DNA of 64,000 nt, from assembly GCF_037975245.1 (NCBI RefSeq), contig NC_092564.1:28256984-28320983 (forward strand), given 5' to 3'. The notes under the pieces are model-generated. The model was not told the DNA's origin and did not search any database. It saw nothing but the letters and a program-made list of their open reading frames with translations. A program made the translations under genes and the position numbers. The stretch is from Apostichopus japonicus. Lineage: Eukaryota > Echinodermata > Holothuroidea > Aspidochirotida > Stichopodidae. Of the stretch, positions 1-12,444 are shown piece by piece. Each line of letters begins with the position of its first letter. Within the stretch, counting starts at the first letter, position 1.

Positions 1-2140
1 TGGGGGACTATCAGGTGTGTAGGCTTAATGATAGGCCTTTATAGCTAACCAGATGTAGGCTCAATGATACAAGTTCTGATGTGTGTGTGCCGCTGTTTTT
101 TACTAACTTTCAATCAATGTGCATTCAATTGCAATCAAATCAGTCAACTCATGTACAGTACAGTTTAGTCACCAGGGAATACATATTTGGGGATTTTAAG
201 GTCTAAGAATTATGAAGAGCCCTATACCAAAATCACAAATGGGTCACCTAAGGGAAAAGTTTGGGAAGCAGGGTTTAACACCATTACAGGCAACTTGCTT
301 ATATTCACTTGTTGAATTCACAGTGCATAGATATTAGATATGGTGTGAAATTACTGAGTATATTTCTTGTTATGATGCAGTCGCCTGCAAGACTTTCTCC
401 GGTGGTCATGCTACAGTACCCACAGTACCAAACGTTCCCCCCTTGGCCAGTTATCATGGTTTCTATGCTACTTCTACACTCAAGAAGAAGTGGGCTTTAT
501 GGTCTGTTGAAGTCTTGAGCTGAATATATGTGCTGATTGTGTATCCAGTTTTAACTGGAAAATTCACATAGGAAATGACCTTTGCCTGATCTCACAGACA
601 TTGTCTGCATGATATTTCAATAGATGATTCCATCATGGAAATAGCAAAATATGCTGGTAGTATCCATTTACACAAGTCTAGCTTTTTTACTTCTCTGTCT
701 CTCTTCTTTTTGTAAATAAGGCAGATATTTCAGTTCTAATATTGGAATGATAGCAAAATTAATGTTTTTGGTTACAAGCATATGACAGAGATGAATGAAA
801 AAAACCAAGGGGGTGGGGTACTGATGGTTTAATATTACAAGGTGTTTAATATGTCTACTGCCTTGATTAGACATAGATCACAATAGAAATATATCATAAA
901 TATATTGATGAGATACATATAATTATATTCATTTAATCAGCTGCATATGTAATATTACTTCACATGGGATACAAGCACTCATAACACAATGACTCTAATA
1001 TTCCAAATAATATGCTAACACAAACTGACTCTTTGGCATAAAATATGACATTATGTCATGACAAGTTCTGAGTTATTGTCAAGGAAATGTCCATAATATC
1101 AGTGACTGTTCTTAACTTCTTGCTTCAATTTCTGAATTTCTGAATTAATGTGCTGTAAAAAAAGATGACATTGATGATAACTAGTTTTTTTTTTTTTGGC
1201 AGTTCTGACTGGAAGTTTACATGTTGTAGCTGTAGTCTGACACTTCTGGTTAACCCTTCTTGATTTTTGTTTTGTTTTTATATCTTTCTTGATCTTTTTT
1301 AACATACAAATCCATGTGAAGGTAAATATCCAATGACAAAAGGAAAATCAACAATAATAGATCACAGCACAGTTATGAAAGGTTTTGCATGGATGACGTA
1401 CATGCACTATCAATATTGGTCGATATTGCACACAACATCAGGCTTGGATCAGTGTTCGTAAAGTTTGCCCCAACTGCCAATGTGTGCCGACCAATATTGT
1501 TGGTTATCGCAAAAGTTGAAGTTTTCTTTTCCGAGCTAAATTCATAATTTGGCCCGAGAACAAAATACACATACCAACTTCGTGTTAGCGAGCATAATTA
1601 GCAACTTTGGGGACTTGAAAACGTGTTACACTTGACTTTTTGTTTCTATTCAACTGGCTTAAGGCTTGTTTATAGTACTTGGCAAAAGTGAAGGTATATC
1701 AGCTAGCTTACCACAGTATTACCCAACCTTAACATTACTTACACATAAACAGCAGTTTAGTTTGCAGTTTAATAGTTATGTGGACACAACTCAGTAGTTG
1801 TTTAAGTTATTACAATTACAAGTTACAAGCACGGTTTCATTTCCTCCACCATGATACAGTATATCAAGCAGAATAGGAAATTCCACAGGATTTATTCTCA
1901 TCTTTTTCTGCCAATTTGAGGTACGAATTGTAATGTACAGAATGTACCTTGCAGATCGAGCAAACATGCTTAAGTACTGTACTCAGACACATACGGAGAT
2001 CTATGTACTTACTTTACGACCACAGCCTCTGTAAATTCTTGACAATTCCAAAATCTGTAAAGAAAGAAATATATGTTGAAAACATAAACAGCACAGTGAA
2101 CAATTATTCAAAAATACTGTATGTTTTAGGTCCATGTGAT

Positions 2141-2278
2141 AGCCAACTTTCCCCCTCTCCCAACTTTCCCCCTCTCCCAACTTTCCCCCCCCTCCCAACT
2201 TTCCCCCTCTCCCAATTTTCTCCCTCTCCCAATTTTCTCCCTCTCCTAATTTTCCCCCTTTCCCAACCTCCCCACATT
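2141..2278. repeat. Pyrimidine-rich minisatellite, 16-17 bp unit, about 8 copies
   Basis: Tandem copies of CCAACTTTCCCCCTCT on the plus strand, drifting to CCAATTTTCTCCCTCT and CTAATTTTCCCCCTTT at the distal end. Almost pure C/T on one strand and G/A on the other. Open frames on both strands here are products of the repeat. Confidence 0.9.
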
Positions 2279-2699
2279 TGACACTCCTTCCAAGTAAGAC
2301 TTGAATAACTCATGAATTAGAGATATGCTCACAAAAATGAACATTACATAAACTTATGAAGAAGTTCTCAACAATTCTCTTCTACTCCAAAAATTAGAAA
2401 CATTTACTATATTCAATTTTTTTTTTTTTTTTTTTGAGGCACTGGATTAGATTTATTTCCAAGTTGGATTCAAAACTTGCTGGTCAAAGGATGCATACAT
2501 AAAAAGAAATTTGTTTACTTGGAAATCATTGTGTGAGGAAACATATTTGATATCGGTTCAAGATTCAACTACTGGACAATTAGCTGGCATGTACTTCAGG
2601 TCTTGGAATTCAACACTTGTAGAAGCAGCACACAATCACTTCAAAAATTAAATTGAGCCCTACAAGTATAGAATTATCATAGTAAGCCAGTCTCATATT

Positions 2700-2890
2700 T
2701 CAAATAATGGAATTACAGAAGGGTAGCCTGACAGGTGCAATCACAAGTTCCATCTTGTGACCAGGTAAGTTGTGACTGACATAAATTAGTAGCCTGTCAT
2801 GGATGGGAAATTGTATATATCCGCCTTCCCTCTCGTAGAGAAATTTATATTTGCACCCACCAGAATGTAGAGTCACACCCGGGTCAAAGG
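2700..2890 (-). other. Possible isolated coding exon, unrecognised
   Basis: A minus-strand frame beginning after a possible AG acceptor (..gtgcttaag) encodes about 65 residues including VTFDPGVTLHSGGCKYKFL and MELVIAPVRLPFC, then stops at TGA. Residue composition is protein-like, but no family is recognised and no partner exon is visible nearby. It could be a terminal exon of a gene not otherwise seen, or chance. Confidence 0.2.
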
Positions 2891-5800
2891 TCACCTTAAG
2901 CACACTATTAAGATGACAACAACATTGTATCTTCAAAATTACACATCTATCTTTTGAATAATGTGATGTTCTACTTTTTCAAAGAAGACAATAAAATATT
3001 TCCAAAAATCACCTTAGGCCATGTTCAGTGTCCCTTGAAACGAAGATTGTAAAAACAAAGGACTAAGATAACAGGAAATAGGCAGTCACTCCCTTTACAT
3101 CATCAATGTGCATACTCAGCTAATGTTTATTCATAAATGAAACTAGACTCAAGAAACGACACATTAAAATGATCGATCTTTGATGGACTTTGACAGGAAT
3201 TGCAGCTATTTTCATGACTTCTAATGCATATTGGAGCCCTGTATTGGAGTAATTAGGACAATGTTGTTCCTAGGTGTCCGTAGACCTTTAAATGAACCTA
3301 CTGAATGAACTGATTGCAAACTAATATTCACAGACAAACGGTATCATGACCAATGTTTTCGTTGTTTTTGTTTTTGTTCTTGCCCAATCACTTTACCAAT
3401 TAAATGATATTGGATGGTTTAGTACCTTTCACAGACTGATATAGCTCTGTAATTGCTTGCATTAATTAGCACTTATCATCAACGGGCATCCTGGAAAGAT
3501 TCCAACCAGTACCAATAAACAGGGCTTTTTATATACACAGTGATCACTTACCTCCATTTATCGGTTAAGAATACATCAATTTCTGCTACAAGTATTTACA
3601 ATAGTTGTCAAACTGTGTTTTTTTCCAAAATATTGGATAAAAGGATTCTGGAGACAAACTAATAGCTTGTGGAGGTGAAAGTGTCAATTGTCACAACTAC
3701 ATAATGTGAAAGGATAGACAGACACCAAGGCAACCACAATTAACAATCATTTCTTATGTCATGTGGGACAAAAATAATTTGCGGCTGATAAAATTTGACA
3801 ATTCAGGCATGAAAAGTAACTTACTAATGGGTTTCTATGTTATTGCTTAAGTATGCTACTGTAGTTGACTCTTTCAGAGTGTAGTTTGCTTAAATCCAAA
3901 TTTCAGTTGACCAGTTCTTTTTTTAGAGGGGGGGGGGGTTGGCTAGGACACTTACATGGAGAAATCATCCCCACTCTCACCCTCCCTCCCCACCTCTTCC
4001 AAGATCTGAATGTATTCAAGCTTCTCTTACTATACAGCTGTTGTAATGACCAACAAATTTGGTAACAAGGAATCATTTAGATGTAACATTTTGACAAGGT
4101 CTGTAATTATGCATCGATCACTATTTATTGATTCTTCATGCAAAAAAAAACAAACAAGAAAGAGAAAATACAAACTGAACAAGGATGCAAAAGAAAGTAA
4201 CATGCTGTGAGCGATGAGTTAACATCATTGGCCTATCTCTTGTCTAGGAAGGGTGGGTGGGTGGACGGATGGATGGGTAGGAGGGATGTTTATGTACGAA
4301 AGGAACACTTAACACTTCTGTCAGGGTTTAATGTTTAGAAATGTCACATTAATTTAAGCAAAATACAAAGCCATCATCTAAGAGTTGATTTGTTTACCCG
4401 AGAAGAGAAGTCGGGAAGTTGTATGTAGTGAGTGTAAGCAGCAGGCCAAGTATGTTTATAAAAGAAGATCATTATACAGTGGCATCAACGAGTTTGAGGC
4501 TACACAAAGTTATTAAATCAAAGATTTATTGTTTAAAGCGAGGATTAAAAGGTCATCAGTTGGAAATTATTAGAAGAACTCAGGACTCTTTTAATATCCT
4601 TGAGACATTAAAGACCTATGACAATGTATGCAGATAACATTCGATACCAACACCACACCATAGTTAAAACACAATGTATTGGGTTAAAACTTTTAATTAA
4701 TAAATTATTTTCAGACTCAAGATTCTTGTGGGAGAAATAGAAATTCTGCTTTATGGTGTTGTAAACATCTTTTAAAATCATTTAAAATCATTATACTCTT
4801 GCTTTATATGCTATTGTATCGGCAACACAGAAACTCGTGCGGTGGCACTTATAACCATGCATACTCACTCACTCTGTACACAGTCCCGATCATGAAGTCA
4901 TTACGTCAGGGGTAGCTTCTCTCAGAAAACCAAGATCAGAGCTTAGTTTTGAAAAGTTTTCGTTACAGAACAAGGATATTCAACAATTGCAATAATTTAC
5001 AAAGCAGATCATATTGCACACAATTAAAATTTCCTTCCAAGGTTTCTTGCTCAATATATAACTGTAGGTGAGAATCTATGTTATGCAGATAAATATCAAT
5101 TTTCATAATACGTTTAAAGTTCATGTCTGAAAATAGCTGACAGTGAATAAGGAAATGTACACAGATGGAAAACAATTTGGTTGTGGCTGTCAATCAAAGA
5201 AGCAAAACAGACAAATCTATGAGGGTAATTACAGGACAAAATATCACAAGATAAAGTTTATCCATGAGGCGCTCCATCAATTGGTACAACACTGTAGTTG
5301 TCATACACACAGAGATAGCCGTGTACCACCCTGGAGTTAGAAGAATCTCTTCTAACTTCATGGTACCACCCTATAATGAAACTCTACACAAATGTGTGAT
5401 AATTAGGTGAGGAAATATCATATTTCAAAAACCAGAATATTGTAGGTATGCAAGCCCTGTGGGTTAAATAAGCAGCTACTATACTATTAAATTTCACAAT
5501 ATGATTGCAAGTTATAGGTTTTCTGAAAGTAATATTCAAAGTATGATTTTCAAACATAAAGATAATACTTTGTGTATATACCATTTTAATAGAACTTTAT
5601 GACTACATTTGGGATTAAATTATTGTAAATTAAGATTTGTATTGTGATTAGAAGTAACGTTAGAGACAACAACCCAAAAATTGAATATTCACATGTATGA
5701 AAATTTGTCACACTTGTTGCCTATTAATAACTGTAAATCTTGCAAATTTCAGAAAATACAAACGCTTTAAAAGACAAAGGGCAAAAGATTTACGGTACAA

Positions 5801-6564
5801 ACCATGCTTTGACTTTACTTGCATAATTAAGCTTATTTTCCATACCGCGGCAGCGTACTGTACAGGACGTATTGTACAACCAGAGCCTGGACCTTCGTTG
5901 TGTTTGGACCTCACAATATTATTCGTAAATGCGTTCCTTGCAAAAGTAAGGAATGTTTTAAGAGTCTCATCATGATGGTTTTACTGTATAAAGGATTGAC
6001 CAACTGGTACTTACTACACTGTTTGGCTACTACACTGGTTGGCTATACCAGTACATTCTTCATCATACCATTATATCAAGTTTGACATACTTCTGCACCA
6101 TTGTCTGGGCTCAATATATCTACTTCACACCAAATAAATCTTCATGCAAGACTTTCTAGTCTACATCAAATGAGAATGAGCTCTAGCTTTAACCCATGGA
6201 TGCATGTCACTATACCAGTAAATAACCAAAATATTTAGAGAAAACAAGTAATTCTGACAGCTTGTTTGACCAGTGATTCTACTTTCTCTCCCTCAAATGT
6301 TTCTTCATTGGAAGTTGTTTTTCTCTCTCTTTCTCCATCTCTGTCTTTGATGCTTTTAATGTCAGGAAAATGTATTGTAGATGGAGATTCAGCTTTAATG
6401 GAATGATTGGTTTCAATAGGTGAGATTTTACCAAGATTATGTTTTCTAAAATGTATAAGAGCTTCCAAACACTGAGGGTGGCAGGATGAAAAAAAGGAGG
6501 GAGGTGGGAGGTAAGACCAGAATGTTCACCTGGAGATAACGGTGCTAAAATGATTGCCATGCGC

Positions 6565-6630
6565 TATAAACACGGTAGAGCGGAGTGTGCAGTTGTTGTG
6601 AGGAGACAAGGCAGTGAGGTGTGAAGCAAT
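6565..6630 (+). repeat. Dispersed element, copy 1 (diverged)
   Basis: Contains CACGGTAGAGCGGAGTG followed by TTGTGAGGAGACA, shared in the same order with the copy at 10.1 kb and more loosely with the one at 14.6 kb. No ends or target duplication can be defined, so the class is unknown. Confidence 0.4.
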
Positions 6631-7649
6631 GTCAGCTTTGATGGAATGTTTTCTCTCATGTATATTATTTATCCCTTCTACCCTCCATGTAACCCTGAGA
6701 ATCGTTACGACACAGTTAGTAAATGGTACTCAGGGGTTCATTCCATATGTTTTTAAGGCGACCGTCAGATTTCTACATTTTTCCAAAGGAAAAACTGCAG
6801 TCACAAAAAAAAACAACTAGACATAAATCATTGCAAAAACTCTGACCTGACAGGAATTCAAGGTACTCGATACTCGTTCTAGTGTCAGAATATTTTGTCA
6901 TCCTTAATTTAACATTGCACTGCTAGAAACATCACACAGAATGTAAACCCTACTCAACTTGGACCAAACTAAGTCATTTGTCAACATCTCTCTATAGTCT
7001 ATAGTCTATACTAGAAAAGGGGGGAAGAATGAAGTAAAAAATAATAAATAAATAAATAAAAGGAAAAAGGAAAAAAAAAGGAAAAAGACCTTAGCTCAAA
7101 TAGTGAGGCCTTCATCCTCAAGTACGGTACTCGGATGGAAAACACAGAAAAAGCTTGAGGTTTTCAACTTTTTATACAAACATCCCTGATTGAACCTCTC
7201 TCAAGTCCTCTGTAAATAGAAAGCTTTTTACATTTACAGCCAATCTCAACCTAATAAATATTCCTAATGTGGAAGGTGTCAGTTTATGCACCTTTAGGTA
7301 TCTGAATTGACTTGAAAGAGTCCTCATCTGGTCATTCTTCAAGGCACACACATTTCAGCTTGCGACCTTTGCGATCTCTGTCAGTTACTATCAATTTACG
7401 AAAACATACGAGCACGGTACAATAGTATGGTTCGCTGGTATCGTACGTATCACAGTTGTTTCGCCTAAAGTTGGACTTTTTCCATAAAACAATCATTTCC
7501 ATTTGGTCTTGTTTTCTTTGTCACATATTCTGGCAGTTACTTAGTTGAAAGAAACTTAACTGTGACAACGTCGGCTGAAATCCAAAGATGATATTTTATA
7601 ATGTCATGACCAGTTTCAGAGATTAGAACATCAATAAAACATCATGCTT

Positions 7650-7795
7650 TTGCTCTCCCCCCATCCACCCCCTCCCCCACTAAACATTGAAATAGCCCAC
7701 CCTTCCCAAATATCTTTCCCAACCAAATCCCATCCTTCCCCAAGTTATACTCCCTAATGCCCCTTCCCCCCTCCCTCCCTCCTTTCCCATCCTCA
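7650..7795. repeat. C-rich low-complexity tract
   Basis: Runs of C with scattered T and A on the plus strand, for example CCCCTTCCCCCCTCCCTCCC, forming a purine/pyrimidine strand bias over about 140 bp. No coding meaning. Confidence 0.7.
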
Positions 7796-8569
7796 AACAC
7801 AACCTCACCTCACATAACTAGTTCATTTCTTCATGTCACATACTGCACAAAGCATATACAGTACATATTATCGAATAATTTAAATAACATCGGTATAGAA
7901 TTATCTTCTTCATAAAGGTACTTTGTTCCATGGCCAACAATATTTTTTCCCATTTAGTTTCTATCTATGAATATCTGTGAATATCGATGATACTGTATAT
8001 TATACCAAGCCGAGGGTGTGCCTTTGCAGTTGAAGAAGAAGCTGAAGATAGATGGAACTAGTGTATCCAAAAGTGCTCAATGGTTCAGTATTTTTCAGGC
8101 AAAATGGCCTCAATTGGGGCATAAAGGGAAGCAGAGAAATATGAAACTTGTATCTCAAAGGAAAGGTAAAAAAGTCACTCGAGGCCAAATCATACCCACT
8201 CTCTTTAAAATGCTATTCCTCATTGTCTATGATATTATTCTGGTTGAAATTAGAGATGAGGGCTGACTTTATGAAGACATAAATCAAACTTTGACTTGGG
8301 TCAACTGAAAGCCTCTACTTGACTTGACAAGCAATGGGACCACCGATTCAACAGCCCGGTGATTCGACCCCCCAAATGGACTCAAACTAATTCAGTCCTA
8401 TCATTTTTCACCTGTTTTCATCGTAAAACTGGTTCAGGGAGAAGCAAACCACCCAATAAAATGGAATTTAGTCATCAACATACTTGTAAATGAAATTTTG
8501 CATATTTCTAATTCTCTTACAAGTACAGTAAATGGAGCATTATTTGCTGTTGTTTTCTTTTCATTTTGA

Positions 8570-9060
8570 TCCTAACCAAAGTTTGAAGTTCTTCCAAGCT
8601 TTACTCTAGCATTATGCAATGCTTAAAGAGTTTTTAGACTTAAGCTCTACTAACCTTAAAGACTTTTGACTTCCAAAGAAAACTCTTTAGCTTTCTTCTA
8701 CTGACTATCCACATACCAAGTATGAAGTTCATCCAAGCTTTATTTTGGAATTATAATATTTACAAGGCTTTCTTCCTTGACCTCTATTGACCTCAAATAA
8801 CATTTATCCTGAGCAGATATTAATGGATTTCTCTAGTCTATACGTGTATCCAAAACGTGAAGTTCATCCTATCTATCCTTCAACCAAGTTTACAGGGCTT
8901 TCAGAATTTGAGCTATGTTGATCTCACAACATACTGACCTCCATAAAAACAATGAGGTGAATCATCACTTTGGATCCACATTCATGTATGAAGTTCATCC
9001 ACCACATTCATGTATGAAGTTCATCCACCACATTCATGTATGAAGTTCATCCACCCTGTA
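8570..9060. repeat. Degenerate repeat field with the motif TGAAGTTCATCC, ending in a 3 x 26-bp tandem
   Basis: The motif TGAAGTTC[AT]TCCAAGCTTT recurs at about 8585, 8722 and (diverged) 8859, each followed by a TTGACCTC-like segment, so units are about 130 bp and badly decayed. At 8976, 9002 and 9028 three near-identical 26-bp copies (CCACATTCATGTATGAAGTT...) follow directly. Confidence 0.7.
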
Positions 9061-9107
9061 CAGTGCTCTTGGAGTAATCATTGTTTACAAACTACAGTAG
9101 GGTATCA

Positions 9108-9170
9108 CATACACACACACACAGTCACATACTGTACGCAAACACATACAGTAAAGTACGCACCCACGTA
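9108..9170. repeat. Short CA-type microsatellite
   Basis: An ACACACACACAC core followed by imperfect CACATA and CACCCACGTACACA units. Confidence 0.8.
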
Positions 9171-10084
9171 CACAACATCACCCATTGCATACATGACTTT
9201 TGCCTTGGCCAAGAAACCAAAACATCTGACATTAACCCAACCACAAGGAAGCAATCCGATATTTCGATTGGACATTAAATAATTCTGCGGTTTAAATAGA
9301 AATACAGTAAGTCAATGGCATACATAAAACAAATTCAAAACTGACATGAAACAATATTCTAGGTTGATGGTGGTTAATAACTTTTTAGGTAACCTGGAAG
9401 GTTAACTAACGTTTAAAGCATTCTTTTACTTTTTTTTTCATTATCACTGGTACTGTACCTACTGAGTACTTGATCTCTATAAGGCTCCTGGCTATAAATG
9501 CACTTATTTCAGGTTAAAAATGCAAATCAATTTAAATCTTTGCCTATTTTCCCCTCACATCAACTACCTACAAAAACCAACTCCATCTGTGAGGTCAAGT
9601 GAGGAATCACGTCAATAAGTTTTGAGTCTGCCCTTTGGAGAGTCTAGGCTACTTCAACTGTACCAAAGATCAGACCAAAAAAAGATCAACATAATTTCAC
9701 AGGTTTAATGTTAGCGATTACATTTTTAAGAGATGCTAACATAGGATTATCTCATTTTTCTATCTACTCCAACCCAAGTTTCCCATCTGAGGACTAGTGG
9801 TAATTTTTTTCAATGCCACCATTCAAATAATTTCTTCAACAACAAACTTCAGCAAAGGAAAGGAACCACACAGTGTGAAGTAGGAATATTCCCAACGATG
9901 TCACACGGTCGCCACTGAAGTCTGTTCAGAAAGTAAAGGATCAACTGCGGGCATACATTATCGTGAACAACACAAGCATTACACAGAACCAGTTTAAAAG
10001 TGTGGTTTAAGAATTAGTGAAAGGACTTTCAAAGCAATGGAAATGGAAATGAGAAGGGAGGACATTGACGGGTGGTTTTACGGA

Positions 10085-10180
10085 TATAGAGGGCGCAGTG
10101 TTCAAATGTTACCAGTTCATTCTAGGCACGGTAGAACGAGAGTGCTAAGTTTGTGAGGAGACAGGTAAACTTTGAGTTTA
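10085..10180 (+). repeat. Dispersed element, copy 2
   Basis: Contains ATGTTACCAGTT, CTAGGCACGGTAGAACGAGAG and TTGTGAGGAGACA. The first part matches the copy at 14.58 kb (GATGGTTACCAGTT...CTAGACATGAAAGAG) and the second part matches the copy at 6.57 kb. Confidence 0.45.
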
Positions 10181-12444
10181 CAGTGCTCAGTCAGTTTTGT
10201 CCGGCCAATAGCCATTGCTAACCATCAAGCAGTACAGTTGTAATTTATAGTTATTGTCCCTGTGCAGTTAGATAATGAGATGTGCTTGAAAATTTCATGC
10301 ACGATAGGCTACATGCAGTAACAGCTATGTACGTATATTGATGGTGGTAAAGAAGACATTTGTCCATTACTGACATATTCTGAAATTATTATTATTTCTA
10401 TAGTATTATATATTAATCCAACAGCCTGAAATAATAAACACACAGTATATTCCCAAACATGCCCAGAAACTTGGACAAATCCAAGATGAACATCACATGG
10501 AATCACTGTACAGATCTACAGTAGCATTACTGCAAGCTTCATTGTAATTTGTAAGATTATTTAGCAACAGGTGCCATTATGGCAGTTTCAAACATGTCTT
10601 GGCAACTACAGTAGCCATGGTTTTACTCTGTGTATATGACATGCACTGTGCTGGGCTAGTGAATGATACTAGACTGGTCACTGCACAAAAATCTAGTTAA
10701 TAATAGTCTTTTTGAATTTATTTATAAATCTCAAAAAGTTAAAATAATAACTATACACAGGTTTGTGAAAATGACTGCTTCTAAAAGTTATGAGAAAGAT
10801 TCCAAATTAAAGATCTTCTACCTCACACAGTAATAAAGTAAGTGAAAGGAATATTCCAATGACTGACAATGTGATACTTATATGAAAAATACTAATATTA
10901 CAAACTGTTAGTTTAAATCCCTGTCGTATCACCTTCTCCCTGACTCAATAGTATTGAATGTAACCTATTTAAACTGGCTAAACGCAGAATTGGAACCAGG
11001 ATTTTAAAAGTTGTGACCCCGACTCCCCGGGACCCAACATCTTAAAAATGCTCAGAAAAACTTGCGTTCCTACAGTCTTCCATGAAAACATGCACTTTAA
11101 AATACTTCTATACAGGAACACACAATACTTATTTATAACAACTCCTTACAAAACATTGGTTTGTGTGCAATGGAAGCGAGTGTTATAGGTCAATAATGTG
11201 CACGAAAACAAACATCAAATGATGATAGGTGTAACTAGTATACACCAACAAAATTACTGTCAAATTCTGAAGCAGGAAATTTTGTCGTAGACTTGTTACC
11301 ACAGATGCTGGCCTAACGTTATGATATTTGAGTGCACACATATGATAGCCTATAGCACAAACTTTGCTATCTCTACACAGGGAACAGTAACATTACAAGT
11401 AGTTCCAATTAAACAACATACTTAGAGTTCATTGAGCACTATACTGTAGGTACAAGTATTTTTGCAGACAACGGTAAGGGACTATTAGCCAATCAAATCA
11501 CAGAAAATTTGGAATAGGATCATTGACTATTTTTAGCATGAAATTCTCTGTAATCGAAATGTCGTTTATTATGTACTTCGCCCTTGATTGTTATGATTTA
11601 TTTGTCTTCGAACAAATTCAATCATCTTTACAAAGGATTGGAAGAAATATTGGTTCTTTTGAGGAGAAGTTGTGGTTTTTTGAAAAGAAAGATATTCATT
11701 CAAAAACATGTTTGTTATATTTTGCATAGGCCTAGCTGTGAATGCGTGTACATAGTTGGGGTTTGTTTCCCCCAAAAAATGTTTGCTTCCGCAAGGGGGC
11801 AAAATCAACTTGAAGATTTTGCGTCCCTGGATAAAAGATTGCGCCCCAGACACAGAATCCTGCGTTCAAGCTGTAAATCCTTGATTTTTAACTGGAATGG
11901 ATCATGGTAGGTTGTCTATGACATATATATTATAGTGGAAAATGTTCTGTAAAGACTTTACTTTCCTATTACTGTAAAATCGTCTTGTTGTTTTGTCCTT
12001 GAATCCTAAAAAGATTTCGAATGTTTGCTTAGCTGACAAGCTTCTCTGTATTCAGAACTTCATAAAAATTCAGTTACATAACAAAGTGAGTTACATATTA
12101 GAAAAGATAAACACAAAAAGGTCTTCAGCTGAATTGACATGACGACACTGATTCAATCTGTTATTGCCAGATCGCATTCACAATATACCACCAAATTTTC
12201 AAAAAATAAACAAAATGATATGGGAATTTGATTTTCGCCCATAATTCCCAGAATGTGTCCAGCACTTTTACTAAGCAATCAACTTCAATGAGAGCTTTAA
12301 TTAAACTTGACAGATACATGACATATAATCATAATCATGTTACAGTGGTCCATTGTCAATACACTACTATTGTAGCAATCTATGAATATGACAGATCTAG
12401 CAGCGAATATTCATCTTGAAGTGGTCACTACATACTAGCAGTAA

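Larger units (their letters stand above)
1..12400. other. No supported gene; low-complexity and old-repeat DNA
   Basis: All open frames here are short and lack both recognisable motifs and well-placed splice signals on both sides, apart from the weak candidate at 2700-2890. The stretch holds a C-rich minisatellite (2.14 kb), T- and G-runs, a C-rich tract (7.65-7.79 kb), a degenerate repeat field (8.57-9.06 kb), a short CA repeat (9.1 kb) and diverged copies of a dispersed element (6.57 and 10.1 kb). Confidence 0.6.

Noticed and set aside
8018-8266. Lysine-rich 82-codon plus-strand frame
   Set aside because: No splice context on either side, no motif, and an equally open minus-strand frame; no support for coding.
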